The notes below the pieces were generated by a model, which made no database searches, was not told the origin of the DNA, and saw nothing but the letters and a program-made list of their open reading frames with translations. This document shows positions 19,089-28,023 of a stretch of DNA of 64,000 nucleotides, in pieces. The DNA is from Trabulsiella guamensis ATCC 49490. Lineage in GTDB: Bacteria > Pseudomonadota > Gammaproteobacteria > Enterobacterales > Enterobacteriaceae. The translations under genes and the position numbers were made by a program. The number at the start of each line of letters is the position of its first letter. Position 1 is the stretch's first letter. The stretch spans positions 1 through 64,000 of the forward strand of contig NZ_JMTB01000111.1 of NCBI RefSeq assembly GCF_000734965.1. Reading direction: 5' to 3'.

Positions 19089-20588
19089 ATGACCGATATT
19101 ATTCTTGAAATTTCTCATATTGCTAAAAGCTTCGGCCCTGTACAGGCCCTGAAAGATATTTCTCTGACGGTTCGAAAAGGCAGAGTACATACGTTATTGG
19201 GTGAGAATGGCGCGGGAAAATCCACGCTGATGAAAATTCTCGCTGGTGTTTATCCGCCAACCCAGGGAACCATTACGCTGCACGGTAATGTTGTGACAAT
19301 AAATAATCCGCAGCATTCACGCAAACTTGGTATCGCCATTATTTTTCAGGAACTCAGCCTGAGTAATAACGTGACGGTAGCTGAAAATATCTATGCCAAT
19401 AATGAACCGGTACGTTTTGGCATTATTGACGATAAAAAAATGGTCGCCGACTGTGAGGCGTTATTAGCTGAACTGGGCATTCCGCTGGATGCGCATGAGT
19501 TAGTCGGCAATATGTCTCTCGCTCAGCGCCAGCTGGTGGAGATTGCGAAAGCGCTAAGTTATCCCGCTGACATTGTGATTATGGATGAGCCAACGTCGTC
19601 GCTCAGTGATAACGAAGCGGAAATTCTGTTTGCGATTATTGCGAAGCTAACGCAACGCGGCAGCGCGGTGATTTATATCTCCCACCGTATGGATGAAATT
19701 ATGCGCATTTCCGACGATATTTCGGTGATCCGTGACGGTGAATATATTGCCACCCATGACCGCCAGACGACACATATCCAGCAGCTCATCGCGCAGATGG
19801 TGGGCAGAGAGATGAAAAACATCTGGCCGCCGCGCATCGGGGAAAGACCGGATGCGAGTATCACCCCTCGGCTGGAGGTCAGAAACCTGTCGCACCCGCC
19901 TTTATTTCATCAGATCGATTTTGCTGTGCGTCCCGGTGAGGTGCTGGGCTTTTTCGGTCTGGTGGGCGCGGGGCGTACCGACGTGATGCGCGCTATCTTT
20001 GGCATCATTCCCTGCCAGGGCGAGATCCTGCTCGATGGTGAGATGGTGGCGATCCGCTCAGCGAAAGAGGCCATCGAGCGCGGCTTTGCGTTTGTGACAG
20101 AAAACCGTAAAGAAGAAGGCCTGGTGCTGATGCATGACGTGAATATGAATACCCACCACGTGGCGTTTCAGTACAACGCGTCACGTTTTGGGCTGATTAA
20201 TGATCGGCTGGAAGAGCAGCGCACGCGCAAAGCTGTCGAAAAGATGAATACCAAAATCAGCTCAATTCACCAGCCGGTGAGCGCCTTAAGCGGAGGTAAC
20301 CAGCAGAAAATCGTGCTGTCGAAATGGCTGGAAAAGACACCGCGTATTTTGCTGCTGGATGAACCCACCCGTGGCGTGGATGTGGGGGCGAAGTTTGAAA
20401 TTTATAACGTGATTCGTCAACTCGCGGCAGCAGGGACGGCCATTATTCTGGTTTCCTCAGAATTACCGGAGGTCATGGCGCTAAGCGATCGCTTAGTGGT
20501 GATGCGTAATAAAACCATCGCTGATATTTATTCGTGTGAAAACCTGACACAGACGCAGGTGATGACCGCTGCAACAGGAGTACAGTAA
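19089..20588 (+). CDS. Sugar ABC transporter ATP-binding protein (RbsA-like)
   Basis: 499 aa with two fused ABC domains, as in RbsA/MglA. The first half has Walker A GENGAGKST (about residue 38), a degenerate signature MSLAQRQL and Walker B IVIMDEPTSSLS. The second half has a Walker-A-like GLVGAGRTD, signature LSGGNQQK and LLDEPTRGVDVGAK. The ATG at 19089 was chosen because the GTG at 19083 overlaps the SD GAGGT. It ends with its stop codon adjacent to the permease start. It powers import of the cluster's sugar. Confidence 0.88.
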   Translation: MTDIILEISHIAKSFGPVQALKDISLTVRKGRVHTLLGENGAGKSTLMKILAGVYPPTQGTITLHGNVVTINNPQHSRKLGIAIIFQELSLSNNVTVAENIYANNEPVRFGIIDDKKMVADCEALLAELGIPLDAHELVGNMSLAQRQLVEIAKALSYPADIVIMDEPTSSLSDNEAEILFAIIAKLTQRGSAVIYISHRMDEIMRISDDISVIRDGEYIATHDRQTTHIQQLIAQMVGREMKNIWPPRIGERPDASITPRLEVRNLSHPPLFHQIDFAVRPGEVLGFFGLVGAGRTDVMRAIFGIIPCQGEILLDGEMVAIRSAKEAIERGFAFVTENRKEEGLVLMHDVNMNTHHVAFQYNASRFGLINDRLEEQRTRKAVEKMNTKISSIHQPVSALSGGNQQKIVLSKWLEKTPRILLLDEPTRGVDVGAKFEIYNVIRQLAAAGTAIILVSSELPEVMALSDRLVVMRNKTIADIYSCENLTQTQVMTAATGVQ

Positions 20589-21578
20589 ATGACTGAGAAA
20601 ATTGTCTCTGCGCCCAAAGAACGGAATCAGTCGTCGGGCAACGGATTGAAAAAAATCGTCAGACAATACGGCGGGATCCTGAGCGGAATGATCGTCCTGA
20701 TTATTCTCTTCAGCTTTATGAATGACAGTTTTTTCACCACCAATAACATCACCAATATTATTTTGCAGGTTTCGATTATCGCGATAACGGCGTATGGCAT
20801 GACCTACGTGCTGTTGCTCGGTGATATTGATCTGTCGGTCGGTTCGACCATCGCGCTTATCGGGACTTTTGCCGCACTCGGCGCTTCCTGGGGAATTCCC
20901 TTTATTTTGCTGGTGCCGCTGTCGATTGTTGCGGCGCTGATCCTCGGGATGATTAACGGCGGTTTGACCGCCGTAGCCGGTATTCCGTCGTTTATTGTCA
21001 CCGTGGCCACGATGGGAATATTCCGCGGCATTGCTTATATCATGACGGATGGTATGCCGGTCATGATCCGTAATGACGCTTTTCTGGCGTTGGGCAACGG
21101 AGAGTTTTTATATATTCCGGTACCGATCTGGATCTTATTAGCGCTGCTACTGATCAACCATTTTGTCCTCACCAAAACCACGTTTGGTCGCAAGATTTAT
21201 ATTACCGGCGGCAATAAAGAAGCCGCTGTCTACTCCGGTATTAACGTTATTCGGCTGAAAATTAAAGTATTTATGATCACTGCCGTGCTGGCCGGCGTGA
21301 GCGGCATGATCCTCGCATCACGTCTCTATTCCGGGCAACCGAATGCGGCGCTGAGTTATGAACTGGATGCGATTGCCGCGGCGGTGCTAGGTGGCACCAG
21401 TCTGAACGGCGGTTATGGCACGGTTGTCGGTACCATGATTGGCGCATTAACGATCGGCGTGATTAACAACGGTATGAACCTGATGAACGTTCCTTACTTT
21501 TATCAGATGGTCGTCAAAGGGATGGTTATTCTGGTGGCGGTATATGTCGATGTCAGAAATAAAAGAAAACGCGGCTAA
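20589..21578 (+). CDS. Sugar ABC transporter permease (RbsC-like)
   Basis: 329 aa inner-membrane permease with 8-10 hydrophobic segments. RbsC-family motifs GDIDLSVGS (near residue 80), AGIPSFIVTVATM and AAAVLGGTSLNGGYGTVVGT (about 265) are present. Its ATG directly follows the ATPase stop (TAA-ATG), indicating translational coupling. The N-terminus is cytoplasmic and Lys/Gln-rich. Confidence 0.9.
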   Translation: MTEKIVSAPKERNQSSGNGLKKIVRQYGGILSGMIVLIILFSFMNDSFFTTNNITNIILQVSIIAITAYGMTYVLLLGDIDLSVGSTIALIGTFAALGASWGIPFILLVPLSIVAALILGMINGGLTAVAGIPSFIVTVATMGIFRGIAYIMTDGMPVMIRNDAFLALGNGEFLYIPVPIWILLALLLINHFVLTKTTFGRKIYITGGNKEAAVYSGINVIRLKIKVFMITAVLAGVSGMILASRLYSGQPNAALSYELDAIAAAVLGGTSLNGGYGTVVGTMIGALTIGVINNGMNLMNVPYFYQMVVKGMVILVAVYVDVRNKRKRG

Positions 21579-21599
21579 ATATCTCAAGGAATTAATTGT

Positions 21600-22559
21600 A
21601 TGAGCAAAGTATTCACTATTGGAGAAATTCTGGTCGAAATTATGGCAAGTCAGACGGGTCAGTCATTTGACCGGCCTGGCGTCTGGCATGGACCGTACCC
21701 CAGCGGCGCCCCGGCGATTTTTATCGATCAGGTAACGCGTTTTGGCGTGCCTTGCGGGATTATCAGTTGCGTCGGTAAGGACGGTTTTGGCGATATCAAC
21801 GTGAATCGCCTGGCGGCCGATGGTGTCGATATTCGCGGTATTTCCGTACTGCCGCTGGAAACGACTGGCAGCGCATTTGTCACTTATCATGAATCCGGTG
21901 ACCGCGACTTTATCTTCAATATTAAAAACGCGGCCTGCGGGAAATTATCGGCACGGCATGTGGACGAAAGACTTCTGAAAGACTGTACCCACTTTCATAT
22001 TATGGGATCGTCGCTGTTTTCATTTCATATGGTCGATGCGGTGAAAAAAGCGGTGACACTGGTGAAACAGAATGGCGGCGTGATCTCGTTCGACCCGAAT
22101 ATCCGTAAAGAAATGCTCGATATCCCGGAAATGCGTGATGCCCTGCATTTCGTTCTTGAGCTGACGGATATCTATATGCCCAGCGAAGGCGAGGTGTTAT
22201 TGCTCTCCTCGCATGGGACCTCAGAACGCGCTATCGCAGGGTTCCTTGAGGATGGCGTGAAAGAGGTGATTGTGAAGCGTGGCAGCAAAGGGGCGAGTTT
22301 CTGGTCCGCCACGGAGCAGTTTCACATTGGGGGATACCCGGTGCAGGAGATTGACCCGACCGGCGCGGGAGACTGTTTTGGCGGTGCCTACGTGGCCTGT
22401 CGCCAGTTGGGGTACAGTACCCGCCAGGCGTTACAGTATGCCAATGCCTGTGGCGCGATTGCGGTGACGCGTCGTGGTCCGATGGAGGGGACATCACTGC
22501 TGGCGGACATCAGAGCCTTTATCGATCATCACAAGGCCGATATCCGGGAAAGAGCCTGA
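21600..22559 (+). CDS. PfkB-family sugar kinase (second of two paralogues)
   Basis: 319 aa ribokinase/PfkB-family kinase and last gene of the plus-strand operon. It shares PSGAPAIF, HIMGSSLFSF, SFDPNIRKEMLDIPEM, DPTGAGDCFGG and GPMEG with the kinase at 15143, so the two are close paralogues that have diverged elsewhere. ATG follows the permease by 21 bp with AAGGAATT upstream. One kinase could phosphorylate the incoming sugar and the other its monophosphate; which does what is unknown. Confidence 0.85.
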   Translation: MSKVFTIGEILVEIMASQTGQSFDRPGVWHGPYPSGAPAIFIDQVTRFGVPCGIISCVGKDGFGDINVNRLAADGVDIRGISVLPLETTGSAFVTYHESGDRDFIFNIKNAACGKLSARHVDERLLKDCTHFHIMGSSLFSFHMVDAVKKAVTLVKQNGGVISFDPNIRKEMLDIPEMRDALHFVLELTDIYMPSEGEVLLLSSHGTSERAIAGFLEDGVKEVIVKRGSKGASFWSATEQFHIGGYPVQEIDPTGAGDCFGGAYVACRQLGYSTRQALQYANACGAIAVTRRGPMEGTSLLADIRAFIDHHKADIRERA

Positions 22560-22593
22560 TAAAAAAGGGAAGCGCATGCGCTTCCCTTTTCGC
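22560..22593. terminator. Bidirectional terminator between the second kinase and accC
   Basis: Nearly perfect palindrome AAAGGGAAGCGC-AT-GCGCTTCCCTTT flanked by A and T runs on both sides. It lies between convergent genes ending at 22559 and 22598, so it can serve both. Confidence 0.88.
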
Positions 22594-22597
22594 TTTA

Positions 22598-23947
22598 TTA
22601 CTTCTCTTGCATGCCGAGTTTTTTCTCCAGATAGTGGATGTTGGTGCCACCATGCTGGAAGTTCTCGTCGCTCATAATGCGTGTCTGCAGATCAATGTTG
22701 GTTTTGATGCCATCGATGATCAGTTCCTGCAGGGCGTTTCTCATGCGGGCAATCGCCACGTCACGGCTTTCGCCATAGCAGATAAGTTTACCGATCATTG
22801 AGTCATAGTACGGCGGAACGGTGTAGCCCGCGTAAATATGAGACTCCCAACGTACACCAAAGCCGCCCGGTGCGTGGAAACGCGTGATTTTACCCGGGCT
22901 CGGCAGGAAGGTGTTCGGATCTTCGGCGTTGATACGGCATTCCACCGCATGGCCGCGAACCTGAACTTCGTCCTGTTTGATGGATAGTGGCTGACCCGCA
23001 GCAATACGCAGCTGCTCTTTGATCAGGTCAACGCCGGTGATCATTTCAGTGACCGGGTGCTCAACCTGAATACGGGTGTTCATTTCGATGAAATAGAACT
23101 CGCCGTTTTCGAACAGGAATTCGAACGTACCAGCACCGCGATAGCCGATATCAACACACGCTTTGGAGCAGCGCTCGCCGATGTAGCGACGCAGTTCCGG
23201 GGTAATGCCCGGCGCTGGTGCTTCTTCAACCACTTTCTGGTGGCGACGCTGCATGGAGCAGTCACGTTCCGCCAGATAGATAGCGTTGCCCTGACCGTCA
23301 GCCAGCACCTGAATTTCGATGTGGCGTGGGTTTTCCAGGTATTTCTCCATATAGACCATGTCGTTGCTGAAAGCGGCTTTCGCTTCCGCCTTGGTCATGG
23401 AGATGGATTGCGCCAGCTCGGCATCGCTGCGCACCACGCGCATACCGCGACCACCACCGCCACCGGACGCTTTAATGATAACCGGATAGCCGATGCGTTT
23501 CGCATGCGCGCGGTTAACGTCCATATCGTCGCCCAGCGGGCCGTCAGAGCCTGGCACTGTCGGCACGCCCGCTTTCTTCATGGCGGTAATTGCAGACACT
23601 TTGTCACCCATCAGGCGGATAGTGTCAGCTTTCGGGCCGATGAAGATAAAGCCAGAACGTTCAACCTGTTCAGCGAAGTTGGCGTTTTCAGACAGGAAGC
23701 CATAGCCCGGGTGGATTGCTACCGCGCCGGTGATTTCAGCCGCGCTGATGATCGCCGGAATGTTCAGATAGCTTTTAACTGAGGGTGCCGGACCGATGCA
23801 TACGGTCTCGTCTGCCAGCAGTACATGTTTTAAATCGCGATCCGCTGTCGAGTGTACTGCGACTGTCTTGATGCCCAGTTCTTTACAGGCACGAAGAATA
23901 CGCAGTGCAATCTCGCCGCGGTTGGCGATGACAATTTTATCCAGCAT
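22598..23947 (-). CDS. accC: Acetyl-CoA carboxylase, biotin carboxylase subunit
   Basis: 449 aa, the E. coli length. It carboxylates biotin on AccB using ATP and bicarbonate, the first step of fatty-acid synthesis. Features are N-terminal [22 protein letters not shown]-grasp glycine loop [12 protein letters not shown] near 160-170, [15 protein letters not shown], and the catalytic [16 protein letters not shown] near 285-300. The start was placed at MLDKIV; the 13 residues upstream are not family-like. It follows accB by 10 bp. Downstream in E. coli comes yhdT; here the sugar cluster intervenes. Confidence 0.98.
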   Translation of the reverse strand: MLDKIVIANRGEIALRILRACKELGIKTVAVHSTADRDLKHVLLADETVCIGPAPSVKSYLNIPAIISAAEITGAVAIHPGYGFLSENANFAEQVERSGFIFIGPKADTIRLMGDKVSAITAMKKAGVPTVPGSDGPLGDDMDVNRAHAKRIGYPVIIKASGGGGGRGMRVVRSDAELAQSISMTKAEAKAAFSNDMVYMEKYLENPRHIEIQVLADGQGNAIYLAERDCSMQRRHQKVVEEAPAPGITPELRRYIGERCSKACVDIGYRGAGTFEFLFENGEFYFIEMNTRIQVEHPVTEMITGVDLIKEQLRIAAGQPLSIKQDEVQVRGHAVECRINAEDPNTFLPSPGKITRFHAPGGFGVRWESHIYAGYTVPPYYDSMIGKLICYGESRDVAIARMRNALQELIIDGIKTNIDLQTRIMSDENFQHGGTNIHYLEKKLGMQEK

Positions 23948-23957
23948 GTTCGCCTCG

Positions 23958-24428
23958 TTACTCGATGACGACCAGCGGCTCGTCAAATTCTACCGGTTGC
24001 CCACTTTCCACCAGGATCGCTTTCACGGTCCCTGATTTGTCGGCTTCGATCTGGTTCATCATTTTCATCGCTTCTACGATGCACAGGGTATCGCCCACGT
24101 TAACTTTCTGGCCAATTTCCACAAACGCTTTCGCGTCCGGGCTCGGCGTACGGTAGAAAGTACCAACCATCGGGGAACGTACGATGTGACCACTGATTTC
24201 TGCTTTCGCCGGCGCTTCTGCAGCGGCGGTTGGCGCGGCAACGGCAGCAGGGGCTGCTGGCTGTTGCTGCATAACAGGCGCGGCATAAGCCTGTTGCATC
24301 ATCGGGAAGGCTGACGCAGCCGGTGCACGGCTAATGCGAACAGATTCTTCGCCTTCAGAAATTTCCAGTTCAGCGATGCCTGATTCTTCAACCAGCTCGA
24401 TCAGTTTTTTAATCTTACGAATATCCAT
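23958..24428 (-). CDS. accB: Biotin carboxyl carrier protein of acetyl-CoA carboxylase
   Basis: 156 aa. An N-terminal helix domain ([20 protein letters not shown]) is joined by an Ala/Pro/Gln linker (about 35-75) to the biotinyl domain, where Lys122 in EAMKM is the biotin attachment site. It carries CO2 from AccC to the AccAD transferase. It follows aroQ by 21 bp; in E. coli the accBC promoter lies upstream, inside or before aroQ, and AccB represses its own operon. Confidence 0.98.
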   Translation of the reverse strand: MDIRKIKKLIELVEESGIAELEISEGEESVRISRAPAASAFPMMQQAYAAPVMQQQPAAPAAVAAPTAAAEAPAKAEISGHIVRSPMVGTFYRTPSPDAKAFVEIGQKVNVGDTLCIVEAMKMMNQIEADKSGTVKAILVESGQPVEFDEPLVVIE

Positions 24429-24449
24429 GAGTGGGTTCCGTACTCTTGT

Positions 24450-24902
24450 TTAGTGTGATTGTGACAGGCGTTTTACCGCCGTCTGTAAAGCGTATGAATA
24501 ACCGTCCGCACCGAATCCGCAGATAACGCCAGCGGCGATATCCGACAGATACGAATGATGGCGGAATGGTTCACGTGCGTGCACATTGCTCAGGTGAATC
24601 TCGATAAACGGGATACTGACAGCCAGAAGCGCATCGCGAAGGGCCACGCTGGTGTGCGTAAACGCGGCCGGATTAATCAGGATATAGTCAACGTTGTCTT
24701 TAGCCTGATGAATTCGGTCGATGAGTACATGCTCCGCGTTGGACTGCAGATGATCAAACGCCACATTCAGAGAGGCCGCTTCCGTCGCCAGACGGTTAAC
24801 AATTTCCGTCAGACTCAGGGTTCCGTACTTCTCCGGCTCTCGCGTGCCGAGCATATTAAGGTTCGGCCCGTTCAAAAGCAAAATGTGAAACTTGTCAGTC
24901 AT
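24450..24902 (-). CDS. aroQ: Type II 3-dehydroquinate dehydratase
   Basis: 150 aa dodecameric dehydroquinase of the shikimate pathway. Motifs are [19 protein letters not shown] (with the catalytic Tyr in KYG), [12 protein letters not shown] and [17 protein letters not shown] with the catalytic His. The start [10 protein letters not shown] gives the usual length; an earlier start adds seven residues. K-12 has aroQ absent or degraded in some annotations, but as I recall it is present upstream of accB in most enterics. It lies 21 bp before accB. Confidence 0.95.
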   Translation of the reverse strand: MTDKFHILLLNGPNLNMLGTREPEKYGTLSLTEIVNRLATEAASLNVAFDHLQSNAEHVLIDRIHQAKDNVDYILINPAAFTHTSVALRDALLAVSIPFIEIHLSNVHAREPFRHHSYLSDIAAGVICGFGADGYSYALQTAVKRLSQSH

Positions 24903-25066
24903 CGTGCGGCTATCTCCTGCCATTTTTCGGTAAAAAACAAAATATACCTTCGATGTGCTCTTGTCACCCTTTCAGAGGCGTAAAATCTCTGTCAGGGAAA
25001 CCAGGGTCGCACATTATAACGATTTCGTAGCAATTGGCAGCTAAATACTGGTCTTATCAGGGAAGA

Positions 25067-25104
25067 TTATCAACCGCTATCGTGAAAAGATTGGCGGTTG
25101 ATAA
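25067..25104. repeat. 11-bp inverted repeat between aroQ and msrQ
   Basis: TTATCAACCGC/GCGGTTGATAA with a 16-nt loop, 32 nt after the msrQ stop on the minus strand. It could be an msrPQ terminator, though no T run follows directly, or an operator for aroQ. No other structure was seen in this 234-bp gap. Confidence 0.6.
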
Positions 25105-25136
25105 GAAATTTGCGGGTAACTGCACAGCCTGAAAAA

Positions 25137-25736
25137 TTAGCGGAACCACAGGCGGAACTTCTTGTAACGCCACGCTAAAAGCGCGACAGCCAGTACTGCG
25201 TAGATGATTGGCTGGGGCGACAGGATCTTCACCGACCACAGATAGTGAATGGGAGCGAGGATCGCGACAAGATAGACGAAGTTGTGCAGTTTTTGCCATC
25301 GGGGTCCCAGTTTCCGCTGCATCACCTGCGGAGATGTTACCGCCAGCGCCAGCAAAATCAACCAGCTTGCCAGCCCGAGCGTTAAATAAGGCCGGCTGAC
25401 GACCTCTTGCCCCAACAGCGCAAGATTGTTGATGCCAAGTTCCAGCAGCGCATAGCAACTCAGGTGCAGCGTGGCCCACGCGAAACACCATAATCCCAGC
25501 AATCGACGTGTGCGTATCAATAATGGCTGTTTAGCGTAGCGCGCCAGCGGCGAAATCAACAAGGTCGCCAGCAATAATTTCAGAGCCATCCGACCAGTAA
25601 AATGCTGGATATCTTTCGCCGGATCGGCGCTGAAATAGCCCTGCGATCCGGCCCAGAACAGCCACAAAAAGGGTAAGAATGCTGCCAGATGGAGAAGGAC
25701 TTTCAGCCACAGCACCTGTTTCGCCGATAATCGCAC
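25137..25736 (-). CDS. msrQ: Heme-binding membrane subunit MsrQ of methionine sulfoxide reductase
   Basis: 199 aa inner-membrane b-type cytochrome (YedZ). It has about six hydrophobic helices and conserved His residues, for example in [12 protein letters not shown] and KLHNFVYL. It feeds quinone-pool electrons to periplasmic MsrP. It begins with GTG, and its start overlaps the msrP stop by one base, so the pair is translationally coupled. Confidence 0.95.
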   Translation of the reverse strand: MRLSAKQVLWLKVLLHLAAFLPFLWLFWAGSQGYFSADPAKDIQHFTGRMALKLLLATLLISPLARYAKQPLLIRTRRLLGLWCFAWATLHLSCYALLELGINNLALLGQEVVSRPYLTLGLASWLILLALAVTSPQVMQRKLGPRWQKLHNFVYLVAILAPIHYLWSVKILSPQPIIYAVLAVALLAWRYKKFRLWFR

Positions 25737-26737
25737 TAAAAATTCTCCTTCAGATTAAGACCGCGATAAAGCGATGCGACCTGATCGGCATAGCCGTTAA
25801 ACAGCAGCGTAGGCTGTCGTTTGACATCCAGCACGCCACCAGCGCCGATAAAACGCTCTGTGGCCTGCGACCAGCGGGGATGATCGACATGCGGATTGAC
25901 GTTGGCATAAAAGCCATATTCATCTGACGCCGCCAGATTCCAGGTGGTAGGGGGCTGTTCGCGAGTCAGAGTAATACTGACGATTGACTTGATCCCTTTA
26001 AAACCATACTTCCACGGCACAGTGAGGCGTACCGGCGCGCCGTTTTGCGGCGGTAGCGCTTTGCCATAAACACCAACGGTCAACAGTGTCAGCGGATGCA
26101 TTGCTTCATCCAGACGCAACCCTTCAACGTAAGGGTATTTCAGCCCACCGCCGATAAAGCGATCTTTCTGACCTGGCATATCGTCGGGCGCATAGATCGT
26201 TTTGAACGCCACATACTTTGCATTGCTGGTGGGCTCAACCAGCGCCAGTAGCTTGTGGAGCGGGAAGCCAATCCACGGTACTACCATCGACCAGGCCTCA
26301 ACGCAGCGCATCCGGTAGATACGCTCCTCCAGCGGAAAACGCCGGGTGAGATCGTCGTGATCGAGCGTCAGCGGTTTTGCCACTTCGCCGTCAATGGTCA
26401 ATGTCCAGGGATCGCTTTTCAGCGAACCGGCATTGGCCGCCGGATCGGCTTTATCGAGACCGAATTCATAGAAATTATTGTAACCGGTTACTTTATCTTC
26501 CGGCGTTAGCGGCAGGGTATTTTGCCATTCAGCCGGTTTATCAAACGTCAGCGGCTTCCCGGAGGGGGCTGGCGGACGATCGTTACCTTTAAACCAACTG
26601 AGCAAATCGGCATGTGCAGCAGGTGATAATGTCAACGCCGTCGCGCTGATCCCGAGCATTTTCAGGACCTGGCGGCGCTGCATCATAAAGACAGATTCCG
26701 CGGTGACATCGGCTTCCGTCAATGTTTTGGTTTTCAT
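25736..26737 (-). CDS. msrP: Periplasmic methionine sulfoxide reductase catalytic subunit MsrP
   Basis: 333 aa molybdoenzyme (YedY) that repairs oxidised methionines of periplasmic proteins. A Tat signal peptide carries RRQVLK (Arg21-Arg22) and is cleaved after AHA (about residue 43). The molybdenum ligand is Cys145 in [11 protein letters not shown]. The start [10 protein letters not shown] has GGAGGAAG upstream; five extra codons upstream were not used. It forms an operon with msrQ. In K-12 the pair is at yedYZ, elsewhere on the map. Confidence 0.96.
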   Translation of the reverse strand: MKTKTLTEADVTAESVFMMQRRQVLKMLGISATALTLSPAAHADLLSWFKGNDRPPAPSGKPLTFDKPAEWQNTLPLTPEDKVTGYNNFYEFGLDKADPAANAGSLKSDPWTLTIDGEVAKPLTLDHDDLTRRFPLEERIYRMRCVEAWSMVVPWIGFPLHKLLALVEPTSNAKYVAFKTIYAPDDMPGQKDRFIGGGLKYPYVEGLRLDEAMHPLTLLTVGVYGKALPPQNGAPVRLTVPWKYGFKGIKSIVSITLTREQPPTTWNLAASDEYGFYANVNPHVDHPRWSQATERFIGAGGVLDVKRQPTLLFNGYADQVASLYRGLNLKENF

Positions 26738-26819
26738 AGCTTCCTCCGTCATTCATTTTCTTAATCATGACGGAGGAAAAGCGTTAAAGCGAATACGAAT
26801 ATGTCACCAAATTTGATGA

Positions 26820-27794
26820 TTACGCTAACGTAACCAGTGTGCGGCCTTGCGTCTGGTTATTAATGATTTTGTCAGCGTATTCCGGCGCCTGCGCCAGGGT
26901 GATTTCCGTTGCGCTTTGCACGAAAAAGGACTCAGGCAGATCCTGCGTCAATCGCTTCCACGCGTCGGTGCGGCGAGCCGGTGGCGTCATGACCGAATCG
27001 ACACCCTGCAGGCGTACGTTGCGCAGAATAAAAGGCATCACCGTGGTCGGCAGCGCAAAGCCACCCGCCAGGCCGCAGGCCGCGACGCAACCACCGTAGT
27101 TCATTTGCGCCAGCACTTTCGCCAGTACTTTATCGCCAACGGTATCTATCGCGCCGGCCCACAGCTGTTTTTCCAGCGGACGGGATTCGGCGAATTCGTC
27201 ACGCCCCAAAATGCGGTTTGCACCTAACGAACGCAGGTAGTCATGGGTACTTTCACGACCAGATACCGCCGCCACCTGATAACCGAGCTTGTGCAGCAGC
27301 GCCACCGCTGTGCTGCCCACTCCGCCGCTGGCACCGGTCACGACAATCTCGCCATCCTGCGGACGAATACCAGCATCTTCCAGCGCCATCACGCACAACA
27401 TTGCCGTAAAGCCCGCCGTACCAATAATCATCGCTTTGCGGCCATCAAGACCCTGGGGCATGGCAACCAGCCAGTCGCCTTTTACCCGCGCGCGCTGCGA
27501 CAGGCCACCCCAATGGTTTTCACCCACGCCCCAGCCGGTGAGCAGCACCTGCTGACCGACATGAAAACGCGGATCTTCGCTGCTGTGTACCACACCCGCG
27601 AAATCAATCCCCGGCACCATTGGGAAGTTGCGAATGATTTTGCCTTTGCCGGTGATCGCCAGCGCATCTTTATAATTGAGACTGGACCACTGGATATCGA
27701 CACTCACATCGCCTTGCGGCAGCTGACTTTCGTCAAGGGGCTGAACGGACGCGACGGTTTTCCCGTCCTGCTGTTCTAAGATTAACGCCTGCAT
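26820..27794 (-). CDS. acuI: NADPH-dependent acrylyl-CoA reductase AcuI
   Basis: 324 aa zinc-free medium-chain reductase (YhdH). It reduces toxic acryloyl-CoA to propionyl-CoA. The GroES-like N-terminal half is followed by a Rossmann domain with GASGGVGSTAVALLHKLGYQV, whose SGRES region binds NADPH. The length equals the K-12 protein. It is divergent from csrD across 229 bp, and its stop lies 82 bp before the msrP start. Confidence 0.95.
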   Translation of the reverse strand: MQALILEQQDGKTVASVQPLDESQLPQGDVSVDIQWSSLNYKDALAITGKGKIIRNFPMVPGIDFAGVVHSSEDPRFHVGQQVLLTGWGVGENHWGGLSQRARVKGDWLVAMPQGLDGRKAMIIGTAGFTAMLCVMALEDAGIRPQDGEIVVTGASGGVGSTAVALLHKLGYQVAAVSGRESTHDYLRSLGANRILGRDEFAESRPLEKQLWAGAIDTVGDKVLAKVLAQMNYGGCVAACGLAGGFALPTTVMPFILRNVRLQGVDSVMTPPARRTDAWKRLTQDLPESFFVQSATEITLAQAPEYADKIINNQTQGRTLVTLA

Positions 27795-28023
27795 AACCTT
27801 TCCTCAGTTGCACGATGATTGGAAAAAAATTTCTGAAGACTATACTCGCTAATTGCATATTGATGCCGATATAGCGCAATAAAGCGCAATAAATTGCCAG
27901 ATCTACCAGCTCTGGTAGTATGCGTCTTCTTTTATGCAAGTTAGTGCTTACTTAGTAGTATGGGCTAATCCCGGGGCCGCTCCTCAGGCGGGCGATTTTT
28001 TCATCAGCGGAGTTAATACAGGG

